Notes under the pieces: model-generated
Databases searched by the model: none
Seen by the model: the letters and a program-made list of their open reading frames with translations, nothing else
Told to the model about the DNA's origin: nothing
Position numbers and translations under genes: made by a program
Origin: Nitrosotalea sp.
Lineage (GTDB): Archaea; Thermoproteota; Nitrososphaeria; Nitrososphaerales; Nitrosopumilaceae
DNA length: 64,000 nucleotides
NCBI GenBank assembly: GCA_025451075.1
Contig: JANWLA010000022.1
Span: 1-64,000, forward strand
Direction of reading: 5' to 3'
Part shown: one piece after another, positions 34,707 to 43,568 of the stretch
How positions within the stretch are numbered: position 1 is the first letter of the stretch
How the letters are laid out: each line of letters opens with the position of its first letter

Positions 34707-36293
34707 GTGCAAAGAGCCCAGGTTACATTTGAGGATGCATGCAAAGAGATTTGCACCAACCTCCTTGCAATTTCAAGTCCTACTGATAAAGATGTAAAAA
34801 AAGAAGTCAAGCGAATTTGCACAAAATATTCCCTAGAAAGAATTCCAAGAAATTATGAGATACTTGCATCAGTTGTAGGTCAAGATTACATCAAACTACA
34901 AAGGGCATTGGTAAGAAAGCCTGTCAAGACAGCATCAGGTGTTGCAGTAATTGCACTAATGCCAAAACCTTACGCTTGCCCTCACGGAAGGTGCAGTTAT
35001 TGCCCAGGTGGAATTGAATACAACTCTCCTAACAGCTATACAGGAAGAGAGCCTTCCACACAAAATGCAATTGCAAACAGCTATGACCCAAAAAAACAGA
35101 TTTTGGATAAACTTGAACATCTGATTGCATACGGTCATGACAGTACAAAACTTGAGCTAGTAATAGTTGGCGGAACATTTCTTTTCATGCCGCGCACCTA
35201 CCAGATTGATTTCATAAAATCATGTTATGATGCACTAAATGGGTTTGATTCACAAGACTTGGAATCGGCCAAGAAAAATAATGAAAAGACAAATTTCAGA
35301 AACGTCGGTTTTACCATAGAGACAAAACCAGACTATTGCAAAAAAGAGCACGTGGACTGGATGCTAGAATACGGAGTGACACGAGTTGAGATCGGCGTAC
35401 AAAGTCTTCATGAAAAGGTATACAAGATTGTAAATCGCGGGCACACATACCAAGATGTTATAGAATCATTTGAGATATCAAAGGATGCAGGATACAAAAT
35501 CGTGGCGCATATGATGCCAGGTCTTCCATCAATGACCCCAGAAGAAGACATTTCAGATTTTAAGAAATTATTTTCTGATCCCCAACTAAGACCAGATATG
35601 CTAAAGATTTATCCAACACTTGTGCTAGAAGACACTCCACTTTATACAATGTACAAGGACGGAAACTTTGTACCATACTCAGATGACGAGATGATCCGAG
35701 TCCTCACAGAGATTAAAAAGATAATTCCAAGGTGGGCAAGAATAATGAGAGTCCAAAGAGAGATATCATCAGACCAGATTATTGCAGGACCAAAACTTGG
35801 AAACCTACGCCAAATAGTTCAGCAGAACCTGAAAAAACAAAACATCTCATGTAGATGCATCAGGTGCAGAGAGGCAGGACTGTCAGAGAACACAATAAAC
35901 ATTGACGACATCAAGATGCACCGAGAAAATTATGATTCATCAGGGGGAAATGAAGTCTTCTTGTCATATGATGACTCGTACGATAAAATATTTGGATTTT
36001 TAAGATTAAGAAAACCAAGCAGTGCGGCACATAGAAGTGAAGTTACTTCAAACACATGCATAGTAAGAGAACTCCACGTTTATGGCAAGTCATTAAAGTT
36101 AGGAGAAAGAGAACACGACAGCATACAACATCTTGGACTGGGAAAGAACTTGATGAGCGAGGCAGAAAAAATTTCAACAGAAGAGTTTGATTCAAAGAGG
36201 TTGCTTGTGATAAGCGCAGTAGGTACAAGGGAGTATTATAGAAAACTTGGTTACACCCCGCTTGGCCCATACATGTCAAAGGATTTGAAATAA
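34707..36293 (+). CDS. elp3: Elp3, tRNA uridine-34 carboxymethyl synthase
   Basis: The 528-residue archaeal Elp3 combines a radical SAM domain (CPHGRCSYC cluster motif near residue 91; GGTFLFMPRTYQ; FTIETKPDYC; GVTRVEIGVQSL) with a C-terminal GNAT acetyltransferase (about 380-525; HVYGKSLKLGE, QHLGLGKNLMSEAE). It makes the cm5U modification at the wobble position of tRNAs. The start is GTG at 34707, with TATA-like GGATTTAATAC (about 34675-34685) about 27 bases upstream. The lysS ATG overlaps its stop by one base, so the two tRNA-related genes are coupled. Confidence 0.95.
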   Translation: MQRAQVTFEDACKEICTNLLAISSPTDKDVKKEVKRICTKYSLERIPRNYEILASVVGQDYIKLQRALVRKPVKTASGVAVIALMPKPYACPHGRCSYCPGGIEYNSPNSYTGREPSTQNAIANSYDPKKQILDKLEHLIAYGHDSTKLELVIVGGTFLFMPRTYQIDFIKSCYDALNGFDSQDLESAKKNNEKTNFRNVGFTIETKPDYCKKEHVDWMLEYGVTRVEIGVQSLHEKVYKIVNRGHTYQDVIESFEISKDAGYKIVAHMMPGLPSMTPEEDISDFKKLFSDPQLRPDMLKIYPTLVLEDTPLYTMYKDGNFVPYSDDEMIRVLTEIKKIIPRWARIMRVQREISSDQIIAGPKLGNLRQIVQQNLKKQNISCRCIRCREAGLSENTINIDDIKMHRENYDSSGGNEVFLSYDDSYDKIFGFLRLRKPSSAAHRSEVTSNTCIVRELHVYGKSLKLGEREHDSIQHLGLGKNLMSEAEKISTEEFDSKRLLVISAVGTREYYRKLGYTPLGPYMSKDLK

Positions 36294-37882
36294 TGGAAGA
36301 AGAACAGCAGATAATTGGCAGGGGCACATGGATTGACAAGCTTGCAGATGAGTTACTCCAAAGAGAAAAGTCGCTTGGAAGAAAGACAGATCTAATCAGG
36401 GTTGAGAGCGGCCTTGGTGCATCTGGAATACCCCACATTGGAAGTTTAGGTGATGCAGTAAGAGCATACGGAGTAAAACTCGCCCTTGAGAATTTTGGAT
36501 ACAAATCAGAACTTATTGCATACTCTGATGACCTTGATGGTCTTCGCAAGATTCCAGAAGGTCTGCCAGATACACTAAAGGAGCATATTGGAAAACCAGT
36601 CTCATTTATTCCAGACCCATTTGGGTGCCATGACTCATATGGACTTCACATGAGTAGCATACTTTTAGATGGTCTTGACAAGCTTGGAATAAAGTACAAG
36701 TTTCAGCGCGGAGTGGATACTTATCGAAATGGGCTGCTCAAGGATCAAATTCACACAATTTTAACAAACAGCCAAAAGATTGGAGAAAAAATTGCAGAAA
36801 TGGTAGGCCAGGAAAAATACCAAGAGGCACTGCCATATTTTCCAGTTTGTGCAAACTGTGGAAGGTTGTATACTGCAATATCATACGAATATTTGGCTGA
36901 TGAAAAGAAGATCAAGTACAGGTGTGCCGATACAACAATTGGCTCAAAGCCACTGAAGGGTTGCGGACATGACGGAATAGCAGACATAACAAAAGATTTG
37001 GGCAAACTCCCATGGAAGGTAGAATTTGCAGCAAGGTGGAGCGCCTTTGACATCAGGTTTGAGGCATATGGCAAAGACATCATGGATTCAGTAAAGGTAA
37101 ATGACTGGGTGGCAGAAGAGATTCTAAATTTCCCAGCACCAACGCATGTAAAATATGAAATGTTTCTTGACAAAGGCGGAAAAAAGATTTCAAAATCACT
37201 TGGAAATGTTTTGACATCGCAGGCCTGGCTCAGATATGGCACACCAAAAACAATTCTTCTTTTGTTGTACAAGAGAATTACAGGTGCGCGTGAAGTCGGT
37301 ATTGACGACATACCAGCACTCATGGATGAATACAATGAGCTTGAGGGCATTTATTTTGGAAAGATAAAACTTGACAATGAGACTAAGGCAATAAGATCAA
37401 AGGGATTGTACGAGTATGTCAACCTGCTAAATCCCCCAAAGACCCAGAAACCCTATGTCAACTATAGATTGTTAATTCAGCTCTGCAGAATATTCAGAGA
37501 AAACAGAATTCATCTTGTTACAAAAAAACTATTAGAATATGGAACAATAAAAGAATCAAGCCCAGAGATTGAGGATCTCATAACCCTTGCAGGAAATTAT
37601 GCAGACGATTATGATAACCCAACAAAAGTTGAGATCAATCTAGATGAAATTTCAAAACAAGTGCTCAGTGATCTGACAAACATTTTGTCATCAGAGACAG
37701 AACCTGCAGACCTACAAAATACCATATACCAGATTGCAAAAGACAAGGGAATGCAGCCAAAAGATCTATTCAAGTTGTTATATCAAATTATACTTGCATC
37801 AGATAGGGGTCCAAAGATTGGGCCGTTGATAATTGACATTGGACGAAAGAAGGTATCATCCTCAATTTCAGAGTACCTGTAG
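36293..37882 (+). CDS. lysS: lysyl-tRNA synthetase, class I
   Basis: This charges tRNA-Lys using a class I Rossmann fold, the form found in most archaea and some bacteria. The two class I motifs are present: PHIGS (residues 47-51) and KKISKSLGN (about 290). Cysteine pairs (CANCG and the GCGHDG loop) near residues 190-230 suggest a zinc-binding insertion. At 529 residues it is full length. It is translationally coupled to elp3 and followed two bases later by a small membrane protein gene. Confidence 0.95.
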   Translation: MEEEQQIIGRGTWIDKLADELLQREKSLGRKTDLIRVESGLGASGIPHIGSLGDAVRAYGVKLALENFGYKSELIAYSDDLDGLRKIPEGLPDTLKEHIGKPVSFIPDPFGCHDSYGLHMSSILLDGLDKLGIKYKFQRGVDTYRNGLLKDQIHTILTNSQKIGEKIAEMVGQEKYQEALPYFPVCANCGRLYTAISYEYLADEKKIKYRCADTTIGSKPLKGCGHDGIADITKDLGKLPWKVEFAARWSAFDIRFEAYGKDIMDSVKVNDWVAEEILNFPAPTHVKYEMFLDKGGKKISKSLGNVLTSQAWLRYGTPKTILLLLYKRITGAREVGIDDIPALMDEYNELEGIYFGKIKLDNETKAIRSKGLYEYVNLLNPPKTQKPYVNYRLLIQLCRIFRENRIHLVTKKLLEYGTIKESSPEIEDLITLAGNYADDYDNPTKVEINLDEISKQVLSDLTNILSSETEPADLQNTIYQIAKDKGMQPKDLFKLLYQIILASDRGPKIGPLIIDIGRKKVSSSISEYL

Positions 37883-37884
37883 AA

Positions 37885-38073
37885 ATGGCACACAGCGAAC
37901 ACAACAGACCAAAGGGCAGCGGAGTGGTACTGATTGCAATTGGAATACTCATCTTCTTTTTTGCTCCAAGATATTATACAAAAGACCTAATCGGAGGCCT
38001 TGTACTTATCATACTTGGTTTTGTCTTGGGCGGAGTAGGATTCTATCTTGCATTTTTCAAGAAGCGAACATAG
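37885..38073 (+). CDS. small two-helix membrane protein
   Basis: This 62-residue protein has a polar N-terminus, two hydrophobic helices (about 13-27 and 34-56) and a KKRT end. It begins two bases after the lysS stop, so it is in the elp3-lysS transcript. The function is unknown. Confidence 0.65.
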   Translation: MAHSEHNRPKGSGVVLIAIGILIFFFAPRYYTKDLIGGLVLIILGFVLGGVGFYLAFFKKRT

Positions 38074-38121
38074 CACACACCAAAAGGAATACTTTTCTTA
38101 CCTTGCACCAAAGTTATTTTC

Positions 38122-38937
38122 ATGGGGCTTTTTGGGCGTGCAAAAAAAGAACTGCATGAAGAGGAAAAACATGAGGAAGAGGCCTCACCGTCAATAGAGG
38201 ACCAGACATCGCATGAGGAAATCATAGATCTAAAAAAAGAGATTCAGGATACTGCAATGATGTTAGGATCATACTCTCATGAGATAGAGAAGGCAAAGAC
38301 AGAGCTTGATGCGTTAACCTTGGAAGCAAAGACAATCCATCAGGAGGTAGAATCCGAAAGAGAGGACATCCAAGTAATAAGAGCAGAGCGAGACTTGATC
38401 CAAGCCCAGATAAAATCTACAAAAGAGGAACTTGAACTTGTCAAGTCGCAATACTCCAAGTCAGAAGTAGATCAGATTAGGCGACAGGTAAATGATGTAA
38501 AAGAGGAACTAACAAGGATAACCTATGAAAAAGAGTCTGCAATAACAGAGCTAGAATCCATAAGGTCTAGCACAAATACAGCAAGAGAAGATCTAGAAAA
38601 GATAACATCTTCAAGAGAAAATGAAGAAAGAGAGATTGAATCCTTAAAGGCCCAGCATGAAATAAAGAAAAAAGAAATAATGCTGTCAAAAAAAGAACTA
38701 GAGTTCATCGAAACAGAGCTTGCAACAGTTGGAAGAAGCAGCGATGTCAAGAAAATAGTCGAGGCCGCAGGAGCAGTTGCAGCAGCGATAAATGCCAAGT
38801 ATGAAGCTGCCAAAAAAGAACTAGAAATAATCAAAATTGCACTTGCAAGGACAAAAGAAGATTATGAAAATACAAAAAAAGAACTCGAGTCTTTAAAATA
38901 CAAAACCAGTACAAAAAATATCACAAATGAAACGTAA
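38122..38937 (+). CDS. long coiled-coil protein
   Basis: The 271-residue protein begins MGLFGRAKKELHEEEKH and is almost entirely charged heptad-repeat helix (about 30-255) with Glu/Lys patterns such as REDIQVIRAERDLIQAQI (as sample) and KKEIMLSKKELEFIETEL. A short Ala-rich break (EAAGAVAAAINAKYEAA) falls near residue 215. Its form is that of a scaffold or SMC-like arm without ATPase heads. It may be a thaumarchaeal cell-structure or cell-division helper, but no function can be assigned. Confidence 0.72.
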   Translation: MGLFGRAKKELHEEEKHEEEASPSIEDQTSHEEIIDLKKEIQDTAMMLGSYSHEIEKAKTELDALTLEAKTIHQEVESEREDIQVIRAERDLIQAQIKSTKEELELVKSQYSKSEVDQIRRQVNDVKEELTRITYEKESAITELESIRSSTNTAREDLEKITSSRENEEREIESLKAQHEIKKKEIMLSKKELEFIETELATVGRSSDVKKIVEAAGAVAAAINAKYEAAKKELEIIKIALARTKEDYENTKKELESLKYKTSTKNITNET

Positions 38938-38994
38938 CAATATCAAATCACCAAATTTGACAATCCTTTTAAGATATGACAGTTATACAAGCCT

Positions 38995-39225
38995 GTGAAT
39001 GAGGCATTTGTCTTACTAAATGTCGATTATAAACAACAACAAAACATAATCGAGACAGCAAAAAAAATTCCAATAGCAAAAGAAGTAAAAACGATTTATG
39101 GAATCTATGATGTTTTGGTAATTCTAGAGTCAAACAACATGCAAGATATCAAAACAGCAATTGATGTAGATTTACACAAAATTGACGGAATAAACAACAT
39201 CACATCACTTATTGCCGTAAACTAG
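38995..39225 (+). CDS. stand-alone Lrp/AsnC-type RAM domain, second copy
   Basis: The 76-residue protein resembles the one at 32886-33119 (NEAFVLLNVD, KKIPIAKEVKTIYGIYDVL, HKIDGINNITSLIAV) and also lacks a helix-turn-helix. The start is GTG. The thioredoxin reductase gene follows after five bases, so the two are probably co-transcribed; the RAM protein may link amino-acid or redox status to that enzyme (inference). Confidence 0.82.
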   Translation: MNEAFVLLNVDYKQQQNIIETAKKIPIAKEVKTIYGIYDVLVILESNNMQDIKTAIDVDLHKIDGINNITSLIAVN

Positions 39226-39230
39226 TCTAG

Positions 39231-40205
39231 ATGGCCCAAGAACACGAAGTAATCATAATCGGAGGAGGACCTGCCGGCCTTTCTGCGGGAATATTTGTAG
39301 CAAGACAAAAGGTTTCCTGTTTATTGATTTCAAAAGATCTTGGTGGGCAGCTGAACCTAATTCCAAAACTTGAGAATTATCCAGGTACCATAATGTCAAG
39401 CGGACCATTGCTTGCAAAAACACTTGAAAACCAATTTCTGACGTTTGGCGGAGAGATGTACTATGATACTGTAGAAAGAGTGGAAGAGACAGAAACAGGA
39501 TTTACTGTCAAGACATTGCGTTCAGAATACAAGGCAAAAGCATTAGTTGTTGCACCAGGAAAAGTGCCAAACAATTTAGGAGTAGAAAATGAATCCAACT
39601 TTGTAAACAAGGGAGTCCACTATTGTACCAAGTGTGATGCGCCATTTTACCAAGGCAGAACAACTGCAGTCATAGGTGTAGGAGCGTATCTTTTAGAGTC
39701 TGGCATATTGCTTTCAAGGATGGCATCAAAAATTTATCTGATTTACAAGGGCGGTGCATTGGGCGGCGACAAGGAGATGATCTCTGCAATTGAAAAAAAA
39801 GAAAACATTGAGCTTGTTCCCCAGTCTTCAGTCAAGGCACTCACTGGTGCAAACAATCTACAATCAATTACCATTGTAGACAATTCCGGACAAGAAAAAG
39901 TTGTAAACGTTGATGGGCTTTTCATAGAGATGGGCTCCAAGATTAATCTTGATTTCATAAAACACTTGGTAAAAATAAACAGCAAAAATGAAATTGAGAC
40001 GACTATAGACGGTAAGACATCCCATCCAGCAATATTTGCTGCAGGCGATGCATCAAGTATACCATACAAGCAAATTGTGGCAGCATGTTCTGGAGGTGCA
40101 ACTGCAGGGCTGTCAGCCTTTAACTATGTGGAAAAACTCAAGGGCAAGCCAGGAATACGCGCAGACTGGAAAAAGACTATTGGAGATACTGTATTTCATT
40201 ACTAG
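39231..40205 (+). CDS. trxB: thioredoxin reductase-like flavoprotein with atypical cofactor site
   Basis: The 324-residue two-domain flavoprotein has the FAD motif GGGPAGLSAGIF (residues 11-22), GGQLNLIPKLENYPG and the redox cysteines C132 and C135 in HYCTKCDAPF. It also has the second FAD block FAAGDASSIPYKQI. The NADPH-domain glycine motif is GVGAYLLESG instead of GxGxxA, and the usual HRR-x4-R basic pair is replaced by IYKGGALGG. That suggests a donor other than NADPH, such as ferredoxin, NADH or F420, as known for some archaeal and clostridial relatives. It lies in an operon with the RAM protein. Confidence 0.88.
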   Translation: MAQEHEVIIIGGGPAGLSAGIFVARQKVSCLLISKDLGGQLNLIPKLENYPGTIMSSGPLLAKTLENQFLTFGGEMYYDTVERVEETETGFTVKTLRSEYKAKALVVAPGKVPNNLGVENESNFVNKGVHYCTKCDAPFYQGRTTAVIGVGAYLLESGILLSRMASKIYLIYKGGALGGDKEMISAIEKKENIELVPQSSVKALTGANNLQSITIVDNSGQEKVVNVDGLFIEMGSKINLDFIKHLVKINSKNEIETTIDGKTSHPAIFAAGDASSIPYKQIVAACSGGATAGLSAFNYVEKLKGKPGIRADWKKTIGDTVFHY

Positions 40206-40213
40206 CATTACTG

Positions 40214-41686
40214 TTAGTTTGTAATTGGAGATTTTCCAAGTTGCCGTCTTAAGACAAGTGAGAGGCCTACTGATACACAGGATATCAGAGTGGCAGTAAG
40301 AAATATCAGATTGTACGAGTCTGCAGTAGGAAATGCCCCTACAACGCCAGGAAGAGATGCCTTGTGAGTCTGCATGTACATTGCAGCCATTGCAGGGCCA
40401 ATAGAGGCGCCCACTATTCTTATCAGGGTGCTCATTCCAAGTGATACCCCAATGTCTTGTTTTGGCGTAGACAGCATGATTACATTCATTGCGCCCACAT
40501 TTGTAAGTGACAGACCGGTGGATAAAATAGCCAGGTTGACAGACACCAGAAGCTCTGTAGAGTGGTTGAAATAAAGATCTGCAAATCCAATCGTACTGAT
40601 TATGCTTCCAACAATTATTGGTTTTATTGAACCAAGTTTTGATATGATAAAACCTGATGTAGGCCCAAATATCAGCAAGACCAGAGCAAATGGAAGCTGT
40701 ACATTACTAGTCATCAATGGGTCTTCTCCAAATCCCAGCGGTGAGGGACTACGAACAAGTACTGGAATTGTCTGGAACACCATAAACATAGACATGCCAA
40801 CAATCATTATCATGATATTAGAAGGCAGAATTATTTTATTTGTAAGAATCTTCATACTTACAAGCGGCGAGCTTGACCGTTTCTCTATAACTGCAAACAA
40901 TACCATGTAGACAATACCAATTACTGCAAGACCTAAGACAGAAAAAGAATTAGATCCATCACCATTTTCCACCATTGTAAGTGCCATCAAAAATGCGCTA
41001 ATAGAGACTGTCAACGTGATTGCACCTTGCACATCTATCTTGTTTTTTGGATTGTCTTTTCCAGATGTACCATTTTGGAACAAGTGTGACTCATCCACGT
41101 GTATAAAGCGTGCAATTATCACAAGTAATCCAATTGCAACAGGTATTATTGAAAAAAATGTTGCATTCCAGCCAAAATTTTGTATCAGATGGCCTCCAGC
41201 TACAAGGCCAATCACAGCACCTGCCGCAAACATCGAAGTTATCACTCCCTGTCCGATTGCAAGTTTGCTGCGAGGAAACGATTCACGAATTATACCAAAA
41301 GCAATTGGAAACATGGACATACCAATTCCCTGGATTATACGAATTGCAAGCATTTGGTAAATATCCGTGGCAAACCCTCCAAGGGACACACCTACTGCAT
41401 AAATTCCCATAATTATGAGAAGCATCTTTTTGCGTCCATAGATATCCGAGAGTTTTCCTGAAATAGGAGTCATGATTGCACCAGCAATCAGATATGCAGT
41501 AAGAATCCACGATGACATGCCATATGAAATATGGAAGTCTTTTATCAGGTCAGGAATTGCTGGAACCAGCATTGTTTCAGCATACATTACCATTGTAGCA
41601 ATCAAGCTAAGAATTGCAAGTGTTTTCCATGCAGATGGAGAAATCTTTTCTTGTAGTCCTTTGTCAGCAGGATTTGAAACTTTCAT
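40214..41686 (-). CDS. MFS drug:H+ antiporter, DHA2 (EmrB/QacA) type
   Basis: The 490-residue protein has about fourteen helices and DHA2 motifs: WILTAYLIAGAIMTPISGKLSDIYGRKK (seen as ISGKLSDIYGRKK), RIIQGIGMSMFPIAFGII and GLVAGGHLIQNFGW. Members export drugs or small organic acids using the proton gradient. It is the second gene of a marR-mfs operon with a one-base gap, and the regulator probably senses the exported compound. Confidence 0.9.
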   Translation of the reverse strand: MKVSNPADKGLQEKISPSAWKTLAILSLIATMVMYAETMLVPAIPDLIKDFHISYGMSSWILTAYLIAGAIMTPISGKLSDIYGRKKMLLIIMGIYAVGVSLGGFATDIYQMLAIRIIQGIGMSMFPIAFGIIRESFPRSKLAIGQGVITSMFAAGAVIGLVAGGHLIQNFGWNATFFSIIPVAIGLLVIIARFIHVDESHLFQNGTSGKDNPKNKIDVQGAITLTVSISAFLMALTMVENGDGSNSFSVLGLAVIGIVYMVLFAVIEKRSSSPLVSMKILTNKIILPSNIMIMIVGMSMFMVFQTIPVLVRSPSPLGFGEDPLMTSNVQLPFALVLLIFGPTSGFIISKLGSIKPIIVGSIISTIGFADLYFNHSTELLVSVNLAILSTGLSLTNVGAMNVIMLSTPKQDIGVSLGMSTLIRIVGASIGPAMAAMYMQTHKASLPGVVGAFPTADSYNLIFLTATLISCVSVGLSLVLRRQLGKSPITN

Positions 41687-41687
41687 C

Positions 41688-42176
41688 TTATGTTATCCTA
41701 TGCGTTTTTTTTACTGGAATCACTGTCTTGTCAAGCTCAGAAAATGTCATCAAGTTTTTTGATATCTTACGAAGTGTTTCAAGTGTTGTCTGGATGTCAC
41801 TTTCTGGAATATTTTTAGTAGAAGACTTTCGTATTCGAAGTGCACACTCTATCATGGATTCCCACAAAGAGTCAGCTTTTGGTGTCAGATAAATTCTGTT
41901 TATTCGCCTATCACGCAAATCAAGTTTTCTTTTTAGCAATCCTTCTTTTTCCATCTTGTCAATTACTGGAACTAGTGTAGCCCCTTCAACTCCCACCTTG
42001 TCTGCAATCTCCTTTTGGGTCAGACCCGGCTGGAGCACAAGCGCTCCAACTACACGCCATTGGCTAAGTGAAACACCTGCATTTTTTCGAAGCTCAATGT
42101 CAAAGGACTTTTGAAATGCCTTTGCGGTCGTATTTACAACAAACCCCATGCTGTTCTCAAAATCATATCGAATCAT
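41688..42176 (-). CDS. MarR-family repressor of the adjacent MFS gene
   Basis: The 162-residue MarR protein has the family's core: GVSLSQWRVVGALVLQPGLTQ (ends GVSLSQWRV and QPGLTQ), EIADKVGVEGATLVPVIDKME as recognition helix, and the wing LDLRDRRINRIYLT. It is open from 42233, but a TATA element inside the palindrome at 42190-42209 lies about 24 bases before the ATG at 42176. That palindrome is a clear candidate operator, so the protein likely represses itself and the MFS gene. Confidence 0.88.
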   Translation of the reverse strand: MIRYDFENSMGFVVNTTAKAFQKSFDIELRKNAGVSLSQWRVVGALVLQPGLTQKEIADKVGVEGATLVPVIDKMEKEGLLKRKLDLRDRRINRIYLTPKADSLWESMIECALRIRKSSTKNIPESDIQTTLETLRKISKNLMTFSELDKTVIPVKKTHRIT

Positions 42177-42189
42177 GCTTAGAGTACTA

Positions 42190-42209
42190 ATCATTAGTAT
42201 ACTAATGAT
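42190..42209. promoter_or_regulatory. 20-bp perfect palindrome, MarR operator candidate
   Basis: ATCATTAGTATACTAATGAT is a perfect 20-base palindrome centred on GTATAC, which also serves as the TATA-like element for the marR-mfs operon. A plus-strand TATA-like GATATAAATC (42206-42215) overlaps its edge, so a bound repressor could also affect transcription toward the Dps-like gene. Confidence 0.75.
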
Positions 42210-42270
42210 ATAAATCTTGATTATCCAATCCATCGATTTGCTTATATTTCAAACAAACTTGTACGCAATC

Positions 42271-42846
42271 ATGGGTAAAGAACCGAATGTAGTAGGAATA
42301 AAAGTCCTAGAACAAAATGGTGTAAATGTAAAGGAGCTGATAAAGGCCCTAGTTTACAATGCATCAGTAGAGTTTACGGCATACTATTACTTTACAAACC
42401 TAAGAGCACACTGCGTTGGAATGGAAGGAGAATCATTAAAGGGAATAATCGAGGATGCAAGGTTAGAGGACCTTAGTCACTTTGAATCTTGCCTGTCTAG
42501 AATCTATGAGCTCGGAGGAAAACTTCCACTTGAAGCACAAGATTTTATCAAGATGTCAGGATGTGAATTTTTGCAACTTCCAACAAATCCAATAGACACC
42601 AAAGCAATTTTGGAAAAATGCCTAAAGGCAGAGCAGGGAGCCATTGTAAACTGGAATAAGGTATGCATGATGACACATGGAAAGGATCCTGCAACATACG
42701 ATGTTGCAAAAGATATCCTAAGAGAGGAGATAGAACACGAGGCTTGGTTTTTGGAGTTGCTATATTCAAGACCATCAGGTCACATGAGAAGAAAATTTCC
42801 AGGAGAACGACCTCACACCCAGAAACATTCAAGGGCTTTGGGTTAA
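42271..42846 (+). CDS. Dps-like ferritin (DPSL/thioferritin type)
   Basis: This 191-residue four-helix ferritin-like protein has ferroxidase-type residues in EFTAYYYFTNLRAHCVG, EDLSHFESCLSRIYELGG and EEIEHEAWFLELL. It has a cysteine pair in SGCEFLQLP and KCLKAEQGA, placed as in archaeal Dps-like proteins. Such proteins store iron and consume peroxide. The frame is open from 42217. TATA-like TTGCTTATATTTC (about 42238-42250) is about 27 bases before the ATG at 42271, which begins MGKEPNVVGIK. It is divergent from marR. Confidence 0.88.
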   Translation: MGKEPNVVGIKVLEQNGVNVKELIKALVYNASVEFTAYYYFTNLRAHCVGMEGESLKGIIEDARLEDLSHFESCLSRIYELGGKLPLEAQDFIKMSGCEFLQLPTNPIDTKAILEKCLKAEQGAIVNWNKVCMMTHGKDPATYDVAKDILREEIEHEAWFLELLYSRPSGHMRRKFPGERPHTQKHSRALG

Positions 42847-42884
42847 CCATTTTCTTTTTTAGTTTTTTATATTTTTTCAAGACA
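42847..42884 (+). terminator. T-rich archaeal terminator
   Basis: Three T-runs (CATTTTCTTTTTTAG, GTTTTTTAT, ATTTTTTC) follow the ferritin stop directly, without a strong hairpin. U-rich tracts are the usual archaeal termination signal. Confidence 0.55.
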
Positions 42885-42924
42885 CTAGATAAATATCTAC
42901 AAACAAATCAAAGACAGGATACAA

Positions 42925-43431
42925 TTGATAATCATAATATGCGGTCTGCCAGGAGTTGGAAAAAGCACACTTGCAAAACAACTTGCACCAGTTTTTGATG
43001 CCACCTTATTATCTTCGGATAAGATTAGAAAGGAGTTATTTTCCAGCCCAACTTATTTTCCATCTGAACTAAAGATGGTGTACGATGTTATGATGGTTAT
43101 CGCAAAGTATCTCAATGATTCCGGGATTAACTGCATACTTGATGCTACATTTAACAGAGAAGATTCCAGGATGGAAGTAAGGGACAAGTTAAAACTTGAT
43201 GATTTTAATTTCCACATAATAGAATGTTCGTGTTCAGAAGAGATTGCTATTTCAAGACTTGAATCTCGCAAATATGACTACTCTGATGCTACCATATCAG
43301 CATACCAAAAGATGAAAAAGATTCACGAGCCTGTAAAGGCAGATCACATCACTGTGGATACAACACTTTCTCCAGAAGAAAACGTCAGAAAGATTGCAGA
43401 TTACATTTCAAAAAGATCAGATCATACGTGA
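42925..43431 (+). CDS. P-loop kinase/ATPase of the AAA_33 (zeta-like) group
   Basis: This 168-residue P-loop protein opens with IIIICGLPGVGKSTLAKQL (Walker A), then LLSSDKIRKELF, DATFNREDSRMEVRDKL and a LID-type arginine region (ISRLESRKYDYSDAT). Family members phosphorylate small molecules, nucleic acid ends or sugars. The start is TTG, placed by TATA-like AGATAAATATC (about 42887-42897) about 33 bases upstream. No antitoxin-like partner precedes it, so a zeta-toxin role is not supported. Confidence 0.82.
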   Translation: MIIIICGLPGVGKSTLAKQLAPVFDATLLSSDKIRKELFSSPTYFPSELKMVYDVMMVIAKYLNDSGINCILDATFNREDSRMEVRDKLKLDDFNFHIIECSCSEEIAISRLESRKYDYSDATISAYQKMKKIHEPVKADHITVDTTLSPEENVRKIADYISKRSDHT

Positions 43432-43436
43432 TTTTC

Positions 43437-43568
43437 CTACGGTAGTTCTTCAGAACTTGGTGCACAGTACTTGTGAACCCATTTTCCTGCAGGGTTTTTT
43501 GCAATTTCCTCACCGGACTTGATTGGGGCGTTACACTCTGAGCACGTGGTCTTGAATTTTGCTTTCAT
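43437..43568 (-). CDS. 43-aa zinc-finger microprotein
   Basis: A short ORF encodes MKAKFKTTCSECNAPIKSG, then EEIAKNPAGKWVHKYCAPS and an acidic end. The C-x2-C...H-x2-C arrangement is a small treble-clef or LIM-like zinc site. TATA-like GGTTTATCTATTC (minus, about 43602-43590) precedes the ATG by about 27 bases. It ends convergent with the kinase gene. The role is unknown. Confidence 0.65.
   Translation of the reverse strand: MKAKFKTTCSECNAPIKSGEEIAKNPAGKWVHKYCAPSSEELP

Noticed and set aside
36043-36549. Minus-strand 168-codon frame across the elp3-lysS junction
   Set aside because: It is antisense to two certain genes and has shadow-like Ser/Leu composition.
42925-43431. Zeta-toxin identity of the P-loop kinase
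   Set aside because: The P-loop and LID fit the wider AAA_33 group, but no epsilon-like antitoxin gene is adjacent, so only a general kinase call is supported.
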